From Candidatus Phosphoribacter hodrii (lineage in GTDB: Bacteria > Actinomycetota > Actinomycetes > Actinomycetales > Dermatophilaceae), in the NCBI GenBank assembly GCA_016707175.1, contig JADJIB010000004.1, positions 248,001 to 312,000 on the forward strand: a stretch of DNA of 64,000 nucleotides, in the 5' to 3' direction. Below, piece after piece: positions 42,741 to 51,687 of this stretch. Below the pieces are notes generated by a model. That model worked only from the letters and a program-made list of their open reading frames with translations. It searched no databases and was not told the origin of the DNA. The position numbers were made by a program, and so were the translations under genes. Each line of letters starts with the position of its first letter. Position 1 is the first letter of the stretch.

Positions 42741-42756
42741 CGTCGGCCCCTCGGTA
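42723..42756 (+). repeat. 17-bp tandem duplication across the add stop codon
   Basis: GCGTCGGCCCCTCGGTA occurs twice in direct succession (42723-42739, 42740-42756), with a third degraded copy after it. The first copy encodes the last residues of Add and its TAG stop. Confidence 0.7.
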
Positions 42757-42797
42757 GGAGCGGCCCTCGGTTGGGGCCGGCCCGCGGGTCGAACGGG

Positions 42798-43646
42798 TCA
42801 GCGCGGCATACCTGATGGTGGGGTGACCAGCGGGTCCGGCGGGATGAGTCGGTCGCGCAGGGTGGCGTCGCGCATCAGCCGGCCGAGGTCGCGGCGGCGG
42901 CGGTCGGCGACCACGGCCGCGAGGATGTATTCCGGGTGGTTGCCTGGCGGCGGCAGGGGCGAGACGAACTCCATGACCTCGGCGAGCAGCGCGCGGCCCA
43001 ACTCCTCCCGAGCGTTCGGGTCCATCCCGAACGCCGCCGGAAGGAAGGTCCGCACGTCAGCGGCGAGCCGGTCGGGCAGTTGGGCGATGTCGGCCGACGC
43101 GGCCCACACGGCCAGGTGCGGCGGCATGGGGACCGGAGGCGGAAGGCTCGCCCGGGTGCGCTCACGCACGACGTAGGTGCCGGCAGCCATGTCACCCAAA
43201 CGCTTGCCGCGCGGGTTGATGATGGACGCGATGACGGCGGGGACCCCGTAGAAGGCGAACACCTCGATGACGCCGACGAGGCTGCGGGTTAACGCGTGAC
43301 GGAAGGTGATCGGTCCCGCGTCGTCACGCACCACCCGCAGGCCGGCGGCCAGTTTGCCCACCGTCTTGCCCCGCGTCAGGGTGAGCATGGCCGTCGGGTA
43401 GCCGACGAGGCAGGCCACCGTGAGCAGCACGAGGATCGAGGCACCGAGGGCACCGTCGAGTTGGTTGGACAACAGGGCGCCGGCGACGAAGACGACATAG
43501 GTCAGGACCTGGACGATGATCAGGTCGAGCACTCCGGCGAGGATCCGCAGCCCGACCGAGGCCGGGGGCAGGTCGAGGGCGACCGCCTCACCGGTGACGA
43601 GGTCGTCCTCGGTGACACCGATCGTCGCGATCATTGGCTGGCTCAC
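42798..43646 (-). CDS. RDD-family membrane protein
   Basis: Membrane protein of 282 aa with the RDD domain in its first half: LPPASVGLRILAGVLDLIIV starts it with the Arg-Asp spacing, and four hydrophobic segments follow, including VGKLAAGLRVVRDDAG. The C-terminal half is soluble and contains AFGMDPNAREELGRALLAEV. The start is GTG 43646, because TACTGT ends 7 nt upstream; ATG 43634 is the alternative. RDD proteins are linked to ion or compatible-solute movement, but here it accompanies SpoIIM/MoxR/DUF58 genes, a conserved actinobacterial group of uncertain function. Confidence 0.88.
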   Translation of the reverse strand: MSQPMIATIGVTEDDLVTGEAVALDLPPASVGLRILAGVLDLIIVQVLTYVVFVAGALLSNQLDGALGASILVLLTVACLVGYPTAMLTLTRGKTVGKLAAGLRVVRDDAGPITFRHALTRSLVGVIEVFAFYGVPAVIASIINPRGKRLGDMAAGTYVVRERTRASLPPPVPMPPHLAVWAASADIAQLPDRLAADVRTFLPAAFGMDPNAREELGRALLAEVMEFVSPLPPPGNHPEYILAAVVADRRRRDLGRLMRDATLRDRLIPPDPLVTPPSGMPR

Positions 43647-43652
43647 ACGGCA

Positions 43653-43659
43653 TACAGTA
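43653..43659. promoter_or_regulatory. Shared -10 box driving divergent leaderless RDD and SpoIIM genes
   Basis: The 7 bp TACAGTA is TACAGT on the plus strand (6 nt before GTG 43665) and TACTGT on the minus strand (7 nt before GTG 43646). One symmetric -10 region can thus start both genes, with start sites about 19 bp apart. Confidence 0.6.
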
Positions 43660-43664
43660 ACCGT

Positions 43665-44663
43665 GTGGACCTGGATGCCTACGTGGCCGCGCACACTCAT
43701 GAGTGGTCGCGGCTCGAGCAACTGGTCGGGCAACGAGGCAAACTCCAGGGCGCACAGGCCGACGAATTGCTCGACCTCTACCAGCGCACGGCCACCCACC
43801 TGTCCGAGATCCGCTCCACCGCGCCGGAACCCTCCGTCGTCGCCTACCTGTCCTCGATGCTCGCCCGCGCCCGGTCCCGAGCCGTCGGGACCCGCTCGAC
43901 GTCGTGGAGCGACTTCGGGCGATTCTTCGTCGTGACCTTCCCGGCGGCCCTCTATCGCACCCGCCGCTGGTGGCTGACGACGATGGCGATCAACGTCGTC
44001 GTCGGCTTCGCCATCGGGTGGTGGTTCGTCGTCAACCCGCAGTTCGAGTCAGCCCTCGCCTCCCCGGCGGAGATCCAGCAACTCGTCACCCATGACTTCG
44101 CCGACTACTACAGCGAGTATGCCGCCGGCTCCTTCGCGTTGAAGGTGTGGACGAACAACGCCTGGGTCACCGCCCTGTGCATCTCGTTCGGCGTCTTGGG
44201 GCTGCCGGTCCTCTGGCTGCTGTGGAACAACATCCTCAACGTCTCCGTCATCGGCGCGATCATGTGGCGCTACGACCGGGCTGACCTGTTCTTCGGCCTG
44301 ATCCTGCCGCACGGCCTGCTCGAGCTCACCGCGGTGTTCGTCGCGGCGGGCGTTGGGCTGCGCATGTTCTGGGCCTGGATCGAGCCGGGGCCGCAGACCC
44401 GGATGACGGCCATCGCCCGCGAAGGTCGAGCGGCCATGTCCGTCGCGCTCGGCTTGGTCGTCGTGTTGTTCATCTCCGGCGTCATCGAGGCGTTCGTCAC
44501 CCCCTCGCCGTTGCCGACCTGGGCCCGGATCGGCATCGGCATCCTCGCGGAGGCGGTGTTCCTCACCTACGTCTTCACCCTCGGCCGGTATGCCGTCCGC
44601 CGCGGTGAGACGGGCGACGTCGCCGCGGTGGACCAGGGCGACACGGCACCCGTCGTCGGCTGA
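43665..44663 (+). CDS. SpoIIM-family (stage II sporulation M-like) membrane protein
   Basis: Membrane protein of 332 aa: a soluble N-terminal helical part (DLDAYVAAHTHEWSRLEQLV), then about six hydrophobic segments with the DUF95/SpoIIM pattern, including WTNNAWVTALCISFGVLGLP and LPHGLLELTAVFVAAGVGLRM. In non-sporulating actinobacteria such proteins are encoded with RDD, MoxR and DUF58 proteins. The start is GTG 43665, directly downstream of the shared -10 box. It converges with the DUF58 gene. Confidence 0.88.
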   Translation: MDLDAYVAAHTHEWSRLEQLVGQRGKLQGAQADELLDLYQRTATHLSEIRSTAPEPSVVAYLSSMLARARSRAVGTRSTSWSDFGRFFVVTFPAALYRTRRWWLTTMAINVVVGFAIGWWFVVNPQFESALASPAEIQQLVTHDFADYYSEYAAGSFALKVWTNNAWVTALCISFGVLGLPVLWLLWNNILNVSVIGAIMWRYDRADLFFGLILPHGLLELTAVFVAAGVGLRMFWAWIEPGPQTRMTAIAREGRAAMSVALGLVVVLFISGVIEAFVTPSPLPTWARIGIGILAEAVFLTYVFTLGRYAVRRGETGDVAAVDQGDTAPVVG

Positions 44664-44723
44664 GATCCGGGCTCACTCGCCCTGAGCGCGACCGGGGACC
44701 GTCGCCGTCGCGATCGGGACCGT

Positions 44724-46019
44724 CTAGAGCAGGCCCTGCGCCTTGAGCATGAGGTAGTGGTCGGCGAGTTTGGGCGGCAACTCGGCCGGGCTGGCGTCGA
44801 TGACGGCCACGCCCATTCTGCGTAGCACGGCTGCGGTGCGGTCCTGCAGCGCCATGGTGCGTTCGGCAGCGGCCGCGGCATACGCGTCCTTGGTGGTCTC
44901 TCGGGTCTCGGCGAGCGCGGCGATGGCCGGGTCGGCGACCGACGCGATGACGACCCGATGGTGGCGCGTGAGGGCCGGGAGGCTGGGCAGCAGTGACTCC
45001 TGGATCGCCGCCGGCTCGAGGGGGGTGAGGAGCACGACGAGGGCCCGGCGACGACTGGTGTCGGCGATGGCGCTGGCCAGGGTGGGCCACGAGGCTTCCA
45101 GGAGAGCGGGATCCAGCGGCGCCATCGCCTGAACGAGGTCGTTGAGCAGGGTCGTGCGGTTGGCGGCCGCTGCGACGCGGGCCCGCAGCCACCGGTCCCC
45201 GGCGAGGAAGTCGACCCGGTCGCCGGCCCGGGAAGCCAGCGCGGCGAGCAGCAGCGCGGCATCCATCGCGGCGTCCAGACGGGGCTGGTCGCCGACCCGG
45301 CCGGCCGAGGTCCGGGAGGTGTCCAAGACGATGATGACCCGCCGGTCGCGCTCGGGTTGCCAGGTGCGCACGACGACATTGCGCCGCCGCGCGGTGGCGC
45401 GCCAGTCGATCGAGCGCACGTCGTCGCCCTCGACGTAGTCGCGCAGTGAGTCGAACTCCGTCCCCTGTCCTCGGGTCCGAACCGCCGAGCGCCCATCCAA
45501 CTGGCGCAACGAGGCCAGGCGGGAGGGCAGGTGTTTGCGCGACTCGAACGGGGGCAACGCCCGGATCGTCCCGGCGACGTCGAACGATCGCTGCCTGGCG
45601 GCCAGCCGCAGCGGCCCGAACGAGCGGACCGTCACCCGGTCGGCGTGCCGGTCGCCCCGGCGGGTCGGGTGCAGCGTCGTCGTGAACCGACGGCGCTCGC
45701 CCCCCTTGATCCGCGCGGTATGCCGCTCGCCCCGGGCCCCGGCCGAGGGCACCCAGGCGTCGCGCAGGTGCCCATGCAGGGTGCGTCGGGTGGGGTTGGT
45801 GACGAGGACCCCAGAGTGGGCCGACTCGCCGAGCCGCACCGAGGGAACAGGTTCGCGTTCGATGACCAACCGGGTCGGTGACAGGGCCAGCAGGACGTCC
45901 AGAAGCACGAGCGCGAGGCAGACGAGCGACCAGAGGAGCACGGTGCGCCGAGTCGGCTCCAGCACGACGGCGACCGCCCCGAGCACTACGAGGATCGGTA
46001 GTCGTCCGCTGACGGTCAT
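44724..46019 (-). CDS. DUF58-domain protein
   Basis: A protein of 431 aa with two N-terminal membrane segments, then a region resembling a von Willebrand A fold: GDDVRSIDWRATARRRNVVVRTWQ spans the DUF58 motif, followed by the MIDAS-like VIIVLDTSRTS. It typically works with a MoxR ATPase, encoded 19 nt upstream, in chaperone-like assembly or metal insertion. It is the last gene of a minus-strand group running from 50025 down. Confidence 0.92.
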   Translation of the reverse strand: MTVSGRLPILVVLGAVAVVLEPTRRTVLLWSLVCLALVLLDVLLALSPTRLVIEREPVPSVRLGESAHSGVLVTNPTRRTLHGHLRDAWVPSAGARGERHTARIKGGERRRFTTTLHPTRRGDRHADRVTVRSFGPLRLAARQRSFDVAGTIRALPPFESRKHLPSRLASLRQLDGRSAVRTRGQGTEFDSLRDYVEGDDVRSIDWRATARRRNVVVRTWQPERDRRVIIVLDTSRTSAGRVGDQPRLDAAMDAALLLAALASRAGDRVDFLAGDRWLRARVAAAANRTTLLNDLVQAMAPLDPALLEASWPTLASAIADTSRRRALVVLLTPLEPAAIQESLLPSLPALTRHHRVVIASVADPAIAALAETRETTKDAYAAAAAERTMALQDRTAAVLRRMGVAVIDASPAELPPKLADHYLMLKAQGLL

Positions 46020-46038
46020 GGTTGGCCCTTCGCGCCGG

Positions 46039-47088
46039 TCAGCGGGGGACCGGGACCGAGGCGATCGCCGTCGCGAGGACCGCCGCGACGCCGACGCCTT
46101 CGAGCTCGGCCTCCGGGCGCAGGGTGAGCCGGTGGGCGAGGGTGGCGTGGGCGAGCGCCTTGACGTCGTCGGGGGTGACGAAGGTGCGCCCGTTCATCCA
46201 GGCCCAGGCCCGGGACGTGGCCAGCAGCGCGGTCGCGCCACGCGGGGACACTCCGAGGGAGAGCGAGGGCGACTGGCGGGTCGCACGGCCGATGTCGACG
46301 ATGTATGCCGCGACCTCCGGCGCGATCCGCACCTGACGCACCTCGGCGGCCCCGGCAGCCAGGTCGGCGGCCGACGCCACCGCCCGGATCCCCGCGGCAA
46401 CGAGGTCACGCGGGTCAAACCCGGCGGCATGGCGGGTGACGATCTCTATTTCCTGCTCTCGCGGCGGCACGGGAAGGACCACCTTGAGCAGGAACCGGTC
46501 CAACTGGGCCTCGGGCAGCGGGTAGGTGCCTTCGTACTCCACGGGGTTCTGGGTCGCGGCGACGAGGAAGGGCACCGGCAGTTTGCGGGGGTGCCCGTCG
46601 ACGGACACCTGCCGCTCCTCCATCGCTTCCAGGAGCGAAGCCTGGGTCTTGGGGGGCGTTCGGTTGATCTCGTCCGCGAGCAGGAGGTTGGTGAAGACCG
46701 GACCCTCGCGGAAGGAGAACTCGCTGGTGGCGTTGTCGTAGATCAACGACCCGGTGATATCGCCGGGCATGAGGTCGGGCGTGAACTGCACCCGCGTGGT
46801 CTCCACCGACAGCGCCTGGGCGACCGCGCGCACGAGCAGTGTCTTGGCCACGCCAGGGACGCCTTCGAGCAACACGTGGCCCCGAGACAGCAGGGCGATG
46901 AGGATGCCCGTCACGGCGGCGTCCTGCCCGACGACCGCTTTGCCGACCTCGCCGCGCACCGCGAGCAGTGCCGCACGGGCGCCACCGGGCGACGCGGCGA
47001 CCGACGTGGGGGCTGGCGGGTTCGAGGGGCCGGCTGCGGGCGGGGCGGGCGGGGCGGGCGGCGTGGCGCTCCAGGGCTGCTCAGTCAT
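46039..47088 (-). CDS. MoxR-family AAA+ ATPase
   Basis: AAA+ ATPase of 349 aa. A Pro/Ala-rich N-terminal tail of about 35 residues precedes the core: Walker A GVPGVAKT, the MoxR hallmark FTPDLMPGDITGS, Walker B LLLADEINRTPPKTQASLLEAMEE and sensor region ATQNPVEYEGTYPLPEAQLDRF. The start is ATG 47088 (MTEQPW), overlapping the DUF4350 gene by 4 nt. It is the presumed motor for the DUF58 partner. An apparent longer frame upstream is a shadow of the neighbouring gene. Confidence 0.93.
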   Translation of the reverse strand: MTEQPWSATPPAPPAPPAAGPSNPPAPTSVAASPGGARAALLAVRGEVGKAVVGQDAAVTGILIALLSRGHVLLEGVPGVAKTLLVRAVAQALSVETTRVQFTPDLMPGDITGSLIYDNATSEFSFREGPVFTNLLLADEINRTPPKTQASLLEAMEERQVSVDGHPRKLPVPFLVAATQNPVEYEGTYPLPEAQLDRFLLKVVLPVPPREQEIEIVTRHAAGFDPRDLVAAGIRAVASAADLAAGAAEVRQVRIAPEVAAYIVDIGRATRQSPSLSLGVSPRGATALLATSRAWAWMNGRTFVTPDDVKALAHATLAHRLTLRPEAELEGVGVAAVLATAIASVPVPR

Positions 47089-48251
47089 GAGCGACGGATC
47101 TCCTTCTCCAGGGCCGCCAGTCGCGCGGCGAGGTCCAACAGGTCGGTGTCGGTGGTGACCGGCGGCCCACCCAGGAGCCATCGGGTCTGATCGAGGGGTT
47201 GGCCGGTTGCCGCGGACACGGCTTGGGCGACTAGGTCGGCGGGGGTGCCGGGCGCCAGGCCGAGGTATGCCGCGAGCCGCCGCCCGCTGGCATCGCGCAG
47301 GACCGCTCCGGCGCGTTCGCTGTCGCGAGCCTTGTGATACATCCGGCCGCGGCTCTCGGTGGTCTCGACCGCGCGGACGACGACCGGCAGGGGTTCGGTG
47401 ACCAGGCGCCCGAACCGTCGTCCGCGCCACCAGAACACGGCCAGCATGGTGAACGCCAGCAGCCCCAGCATGGGGCCCCACCACACGGGCGTGAAGGACT
47501 CGGTCTGCTCGGCCGCTGTCGGCGGCACGTCGCGCAGGTCGGGGACGTACCAGACCAGGCGGGAGGAGTGGCCCAACGCCCGCAGGGCCAGCGCTCCGTT
47601 TTCGACCTCGGCGGTGCGATCGTTGGTGATCGGGTCGGTGCTCCCGATGAGGACCACCTCGCGCAGCCCGGGGCCGGACGTGACGAGATAGACGGCCTGC
47701 CCGTCGTTGACGTAGCAACTCGCGGTCGCCCTGGTGTCGCGGTACTGCGATTGCGAGCGGCTCAGCCGCTCACCGGGGTGCACGTCGGGGGTGTCGCACG
47801 TGCTGACCAGCGCGTTCTGTGAGTGGGCGACTTCCGCCATGCTCACGCCAGGAGTGAGGGCGCGCACCACCCGGCGTTCGGGATGGATCAACACGAGGCG
47901 CTCGGCCGGGCGGGCCGCGGTCGCTAGCGCCTGCAACGTGACCTCGCGCAGGTCGGACGACTTGCTGACGACGATGGTGGTGTCACCGTCGATCGGCGCA
48001 CGCTGAAGCGCGGCCTGGCCCTCGGCGACGATCACCGTGACGCCGTGTGCGGCCAAGACCCGGGCGACCGCTTGGGCGCCTTTCGCCGACGGGTTCTCCG
48101 GGTGGTATGCCGCGTCGCTGCCGGGCTGCCCGCCCCGGCCGAGCAGGTATGCCGCCCCGATGACGACCGCGACCAGGACGGCGATTCGCCACCAGCGTCG
48201 GCCCGGCCGGCCTTCGGTCGGAGCGTCGGTGCGCCACAAGGTCGTTGTCAC
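47085..48251 (-). CDS. DUF4350-domain membrane protein
   Basis: A protein of 388 aa with an N-terminal helix (IAVLVAVVIGAAYLLG), an outer or luminal domain that begins SDAAYHPENPSAKGAQAVARVLAAHGV, and a second helix near residue 250 (WWGPMLGLLAFTMLAVFWW) leading to a cytoplasmic tail. This is the DUF4350 layout, regularly encoded with MoxR and DUF4129 genes. Function is unknown. It overlaps both neighbours by 4 nt. Confidence 0.88.
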   Translation of the reverse strand: MTTTLWRTDAPTEGRPGRRWWRIAVLVAVVIGAAYLLGRGGQPGSDAAYHPENPSAKGAQAVARVLAAHGVTVIVAEGQAALQRAPIDGDTTIVVSKSSDLREVTLQALATAARPAERLVLIHPERRVVRALTPGVSMAEVAHSQNALVSTCDTPDVHPGERLSRSQSQYRDTRATASCYVNDGQAVYLVTSGPGLREVVLIGSTDPITNDRTAEVENGALALRALGHSSRLVWYVPDLRDVPPTAAEQTESFTPVWWGPMLGLLAFTMLAVFWWRGRRFGRLVTEPLPVVVRAVETTESRGRMYHKARDSERAGAVLRDASGRRLAAYLGLAPGTPADLVAQAVSAATGQPLDQTRWLLGGPPVTTDTDLLDLAARLAALEKEIRRS

Positions 48252-48961
48252 GATGGCCTCGTCACGATGTTGTCGTCCGCGACGGGGAGGGTGGAGTGCC
48301 CGGCCAGGACCGGGCGGGCCTTGCGCAGGGTCTCGTCATGCGCCTGCGTTGCACGGGCGTCGGCCTCGGTCGCGGCATACCGGCCGTAACGGACCGAGTC
48401 GAAGAGGTCCATCGTGCGGGCGGTCGCCTCTGCGTGCTCGGGGAAGACGGGGGCGAGTTGGGCGCCGATCTCGTGGGCGGTGAGCGAGGGGGCGTCGGAC
48501 AGCAGGGTGCGGTCGGCCGCCTCGCGGGCGATGGCTCTGGTGAAGTCGATGACCGCGTCGTTCCACCGGCCTTCGCGGATCGCGGCGCGGCCGCGGTCGC
48601 GGAACTCGACCACGCTGAGGTTGAGGTCGCCGAGGACCGCGTCGCTGCTGGTCACCGTGCGTCGTTCGCGGCGGAGTCTGCTGAGCAAGAGGGCCAGGCC
48701 GGCGAGGAGCACCACGACCACGAGGGCGACGACGATGGGCGGGGCCCCGCCACCGGAGACGCCAGTGACCCGGAAGCCGGACAACAGGTCGGTGATGACA
48801 TCGACGAGCCACTCGATGATGCGCGTCAGCAACGGACGACCGTCGCGATATTCGTCGTTGGCCAACTCGTCGGCCAGCCACTGCCGGGCTTCGGAGCCGT
48901 CGGGATTGAGGTCCTGGCCCAGGCCGGTGAGCCAGGCTGAGGCGGTGGCAAGGACGCTCAC
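48248..48961 (-). CDS. DUF4129-domain membrane protein
   Basis: A protein of 237 aa. One membrane helix near residues 75-95 (PIVVALVVVVLLAGLALLL) is followed by the DUF4129 domain with REGRWNDAVIDFTRAIAREA, a TPR-like helical repeat. In related genomes DUF4129 follows transglutaminase-like proteins or accompanies MoxR/DUF58, as here. Overlaps on both sides show it is translated with the DUF4350 and multi-pass genes. Confidence 0.87.
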   Translation of the reverse strand: MSVLATASAWLTGLGQDLNPDGSEARQWLADELANDEYRDGRPLLTRIIEWLVDVITDLLSGFRVTGVSGGGAPPIVVALVVVVLLAGLALLLSRLRRERRTVTSSDAVLGDLNLSVVEFRDRGRAAIREGRWNDAVIDFTRAIAREAADRTLLSDAPSLTAHEIGAQLAPVFPEHAEATARTMDLFDSVRYGRYAATEADARATQAHDETLRKARPVLAGHSTLPVADDNIVTRPS

Positions 48962-50025
48962 GACCGAGCCTCCATGTCGGCTGTGGCGGCGCGCTGCAGC
49001 GCGAGGTCGAAGCCTTCTTTACGAATCCGGGCGTCCAGATAATGCAGCGCCACCGAGGTGGCGACGAACGGCGTGACGAGGATCGCGGCGCCCAGGTTGG
49101 CCAAGGCAAAGTTGAAATTACCGATCGAGTCGGCCGCCGGACCGGTGATCTCGAGAAAGCCGGTCAGCAGGCCGTAGATACCCAACTGGGGCAACTCCAC
49201 CACCCAGTAGACGATGAAGGCCAGCCCGACGACGACGCAGAGGACCCCGACGAGGGACCAGGCGCGCCCGCGGGACAAGGACCACGAGCGGGCAATGGAA
49301 CGTCGTAGGGACAGCCCTTCCAGGACGGCCGCCGGGCCGCTGTAGAGCAGGCGTGGCAGGAGGAAGGCGTTGGCCGCGATGGCGAGCAGCCCGAACCCGA
49401 GCCCGACGAGCAGGATGACCCAGACTGAGTCTTGCCCGGCGATCGAGAGCATCCCGACAAGCAGGGCCCAGGGCAGGGCGGCCGCGAGGACGACGAGCGC
49501 CTGGCTTCCGAGCACCGTCCAGATCCGGGAGCGGACGGCGGCCCAGATCTCGCCGAGGCGACGGCGTCGACCCAAGGCGGCCTCGGCGGCGGCATACGAG
49601 AGCACTGCGGTGAGCACGAGCGTGGCGTAGATCGTGCCCACGAGGTTGAGCGCCGCCCCCACGGCCCACGCGTCCATGATCGTCGACACTCGGGTCGCGC
49701 GCAGCCACGAGCCCGCGAAGGCCGCGGTGACCAGGACGAGGACCGGCAGGACGCTGAAGGCGTTGGCCAGGGCGGAGACGCCGAGCACGGGGCCGGGGTT
49801 GCGCCGGATGTGTTTGACCGACCCGTCGAGCAGGTCGCCCAAGCGCAACGGGGCCAAGGGGATGATCCCCGGCTTGGCGCCGCGGGTGAGGGCATAGCGA
49901 CCGCGATTCGCCGCGACGCTCGCTCCCGGGCGAGCACCCAGGCCGCCCGGCGGCAGATAACTGGCCCGCCGCACGTGGACCGGCGCCTCGGGCGGCCCGG
50001 GTGGCGGGCCGAAGCCGCTCACCAC
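48958..50025 (-). CDS. Multi-pass membrane protein of the MoxR-DUF58 group
   Basis: A protein of 355 aa with a proline-rich N-terminal tail, a short amphipathic stretch IIPLAPLRLGDLLDGSVKHI, and about six to eight membrane helices. The opening motif PLRLGDLLDGAxxxxRxNP is common in actinobacterial membrane proteins that are often annotated as glycerophosphoryl diester phosphodiesterase membrane-domain proteins. No catalytic residues are apparent, so it is probably a structural or scaffold component. It is the first gene of the minus-strand group that ends with DUF58; the start is GTG 50025. Confidence 0.82.
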   Translation of the reverse strand: MVSGFGPPPGPPEAPVHVRRASYLPPGGLGARPGASVAANRGRYALTRGAKPGIIPLAPLRLGDLLDGSVKHIRRNPGPVLGVSALANAFSVLPVLVLVTAAFAGSWLRATRVSTIMDAWAVGAALNLVGTIYATLVLTAVLSYAAAEAALGRRRRLGEIWAAVRSRIWTVLGSQALVVLAAALPWALLVGMLSIAGQDSVWVILLVGLGFGLLAIAANAFLLPRLLYSGPAAVLEGLSLRRSIARSWSLSRGRAWSLVGVLCVVVGLAFIVYWVVELPQLGIYGLLTGFLEITGPAADSIGNFNFALANLGAAILVTPFVATSVALHYLDARIRKEGFDLALQRAATADMEARS

Positions 50026-50026
50026 G

Positions 50027-50716
50027 TCACCCTGGGCGACGAACGTGCTCCCACGGCTCTGGTCCCCTGTCCGACGGTCGTGTGGTTTCGCCCGACGCTA
50101 TCAGGCGGGTCTGGATCTCTTTGAGCACCGAGGCCGGGGACCCGCACGACGCGCCGAGACTCGCGGCACGCGAGACGATCCGCGGTTCCCGCCGCCACAA
50201 TTCGATCCCGCGTCGGAGCAGGACGAGCGGCGGCTTGCGCCCCTCCCGCAGGTCGCGGACGAAGCGCAACACGGCGTTGGGGGTCCGGCCGTGGGTGATG
50301 CAGAAGGCGCCCGCGAGGCGGCCGCGTTCCACCAACGCCGGGACGATCTCGGCGGCGAAGATCCCCTCGGCGAGCACGAGGTCGGTGGCCGCGGCGGTGG
50401 CCTGGCTGTGGCCGATGGCGCGGGACGTCGCGATGTCGTAGGTCGGGACGCGGGTCGTGCCGGTGTCGAGGAGTTCCTCGAGCGCGGCGATGGCCGCCGG
50501 GGCGTTCCAGGATCGCGGGTCGTCCCAGTCCGGCAGGTCGTGCCCGCCGAGGGTGACCAATGGAAGGTCGGGGTCGTCGCCGTCGCGATAGAAGTCGTCC
50601 AGGCGGACGATCGGCCAGCCGTATGCCGCGTGCAGCCTGGCCGCCAGCCGGGACTTCCCGGCCCCCGAGGGTCCGGTGAGCACAACGACCCGGGCCCGAC
50701 GCGCAGACTGTTCCAC
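50027..50716 (-). CDS. P-loop nucleotide kinase, uridine kinase-like
   Basis: A kinase-fold protein of 229 aa with Walker A TGPSGAGKS near residue 16, the LDDFYRDGDDP segment typical of uridine/cytidine and pantothenate kinase relatives, the VPTYDIATSRAIGH loop and LAEGIFAAEIV. Phosphorylation of uridine or cytidine is the reasonable guess and suits the nucleoside theme of the window, but family members include enzymes with other alcohol substrates. The start is GTG 50716, and TAGGCT (50726-50731, minus strand) ends 9 nt upstream. Confidence 0.82.
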   Translation of the reverse strand: MEQSARRARVVVLTGPSGAGKSRLAARLHAAYGWPIVRLDDFYRDGDDPDLPLVTLGGHDLPDWDDPRSWNAPAAIAALEELLDTGTTRVPTYDIATSRAIGHSQATAAATDLVLAEGIFAAEIVPALVERGRLAGAFCITHGRTPNAVLRFVRDLREGRKPPLVLLRRGIELWRREPRIVSRAASLGASCGSPASVLKEIQTRLIASGETTRPSDRGPEPWEHVRRPG

Positions 50717-50751
50717 GGAGCACAGAGCCTAGCTTCGGGCGGCCCGGCCGA

Positions 50752-51687
50752 CTAGCGGCCCTTGGGGTGCCAGACGGTCTTGGTCTCGAGGAACGCAGTC
50801 ATCCGGGACAGATCCGGCGTCGGTGCCCAGTCGGGTTCCACCGCTGCTGCGCCGGACCCGGCCGGTCGCAGGACCCGCTTGAGGTTGTCGGCGGCGGCTC
50901 GCTCCAGATCGCCCCAGGTCACTGCCTTGCCGTCAGCGGTGCCGGCTGTGTTGGCGTTGTCAGTGGCGCCGGCCAGGTCGATGGCGTTGACGTCCCGGTG
51001 CGAGGCCAGCCATGGCGCGATCTCGGCGGTGCGACCGGTGATGACGTTGACGACACCGCCGGGCACGTCGGAGGTGGCCAGGCATTCGGTGAGGGTCACG
51101 GCGGGCAGCGGCCGGTCCTGGCTGGCGACGAGCACCGCGGTGTTGCCCGAGACGATCACCGGGGCGAGCACCGAGACGAGCCCGAGCAGCGAGGACGCCT
51201 GCGGGGCCAGCACGGCGACGACGCCGGTCGGCTCGGGGGCCGAGATGTCGAAGTAGGGCCCGGCGACCGGGTTGAGCCCGCCGAGGACCTGGGCGAGCTT
51301 GTCGGACCACCCGGCATACCAAACCCAGCGGTCGATGGCGGCCTCGACGGTGGCGCGCGCTCGGGCGGCGGTGAGGCCCTCGGCGGCGGCGACCTCCTGC
51401 TCGAACTGCGCGGCGCGCCCCTGCATCACCTCGGCGACCCGATAGAGCACCTGACCCCTGTTGTATGCCGTCGCGCCGGCCCACTTGGGGAAGGCGCCCC
51501 GGGCCGCGACGACGGCATCACGGGCGTCCTTGCGCGAGCCCGCGGCGGCGTTGGCGAGGAAGGCCCCGGGACGGCCGCTGCGGCTGGGAGCCGCGTGGAC
51601 GGCATACGAGCGACCGCTCTCACTGCGCGGGAACTTGCCGCCGATGTAGAGCTTGTAGGTCTTGCGGACCTCGACGTGCGTGCTCAT
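50752..51687 (-). CDS. Shortened aldehyde dehydrogenase-family protein without catalytic cysteine
   Basis: A protein of 311 aa with the N-terminal half of an aldehyde dehydrogenase, including the coenzyme-binding region (EPTGVVAVLAPQASSLLGLV, PGGVVNVITG). The chain diverges after about residue 240 and ends without the LELGGK and GQxC motifs, so it lacks both the general base and the nucleophile. It cannot be a normal dehydrogenase. It overlaps the full-length aldehyde dehydrogenase upstream by 4 nt, so a paired or regulatory subunit is likely. The frame is open and compositionally normal, which argues against recent decay. The start is ATG 51687. Confidence 0.82.
   Translation of the reverse strand: MSTHVEVRKTYKLYIGGKFPRSESGRSYAVHAAPSRSGRPGAFLANAAAGSRKDARDAVVAARGAFPKWAGATAYNRGQVLYRVAEVMQGRAAQFEQEVAAAEGLTAARARATVEAAIDRWVWYAGWSDKLAQVLGGLNPVAGPYFDISAPEPTGVVAVLAPQASSLLGLVSVLAPVIVSGNTAVLVASQDRPLPAVTLTECLATSDVPGGVVNVITGRTAEIAPWLASHRDVNAIDLAGATDNANTAGTADGKAVTWGDLERAAADNLKRVLRPAGSGAAAVEPDWAPTPDLSRMTAFLETKTVWHPKGR

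Noticed and set aside
44664..44723. Terminator between convergent SpoIIM and DUF58 genes
   Set aside because: GGGGACCGTC and GGGACCGTC are direct, not inverted, repeats; no hairpin found.
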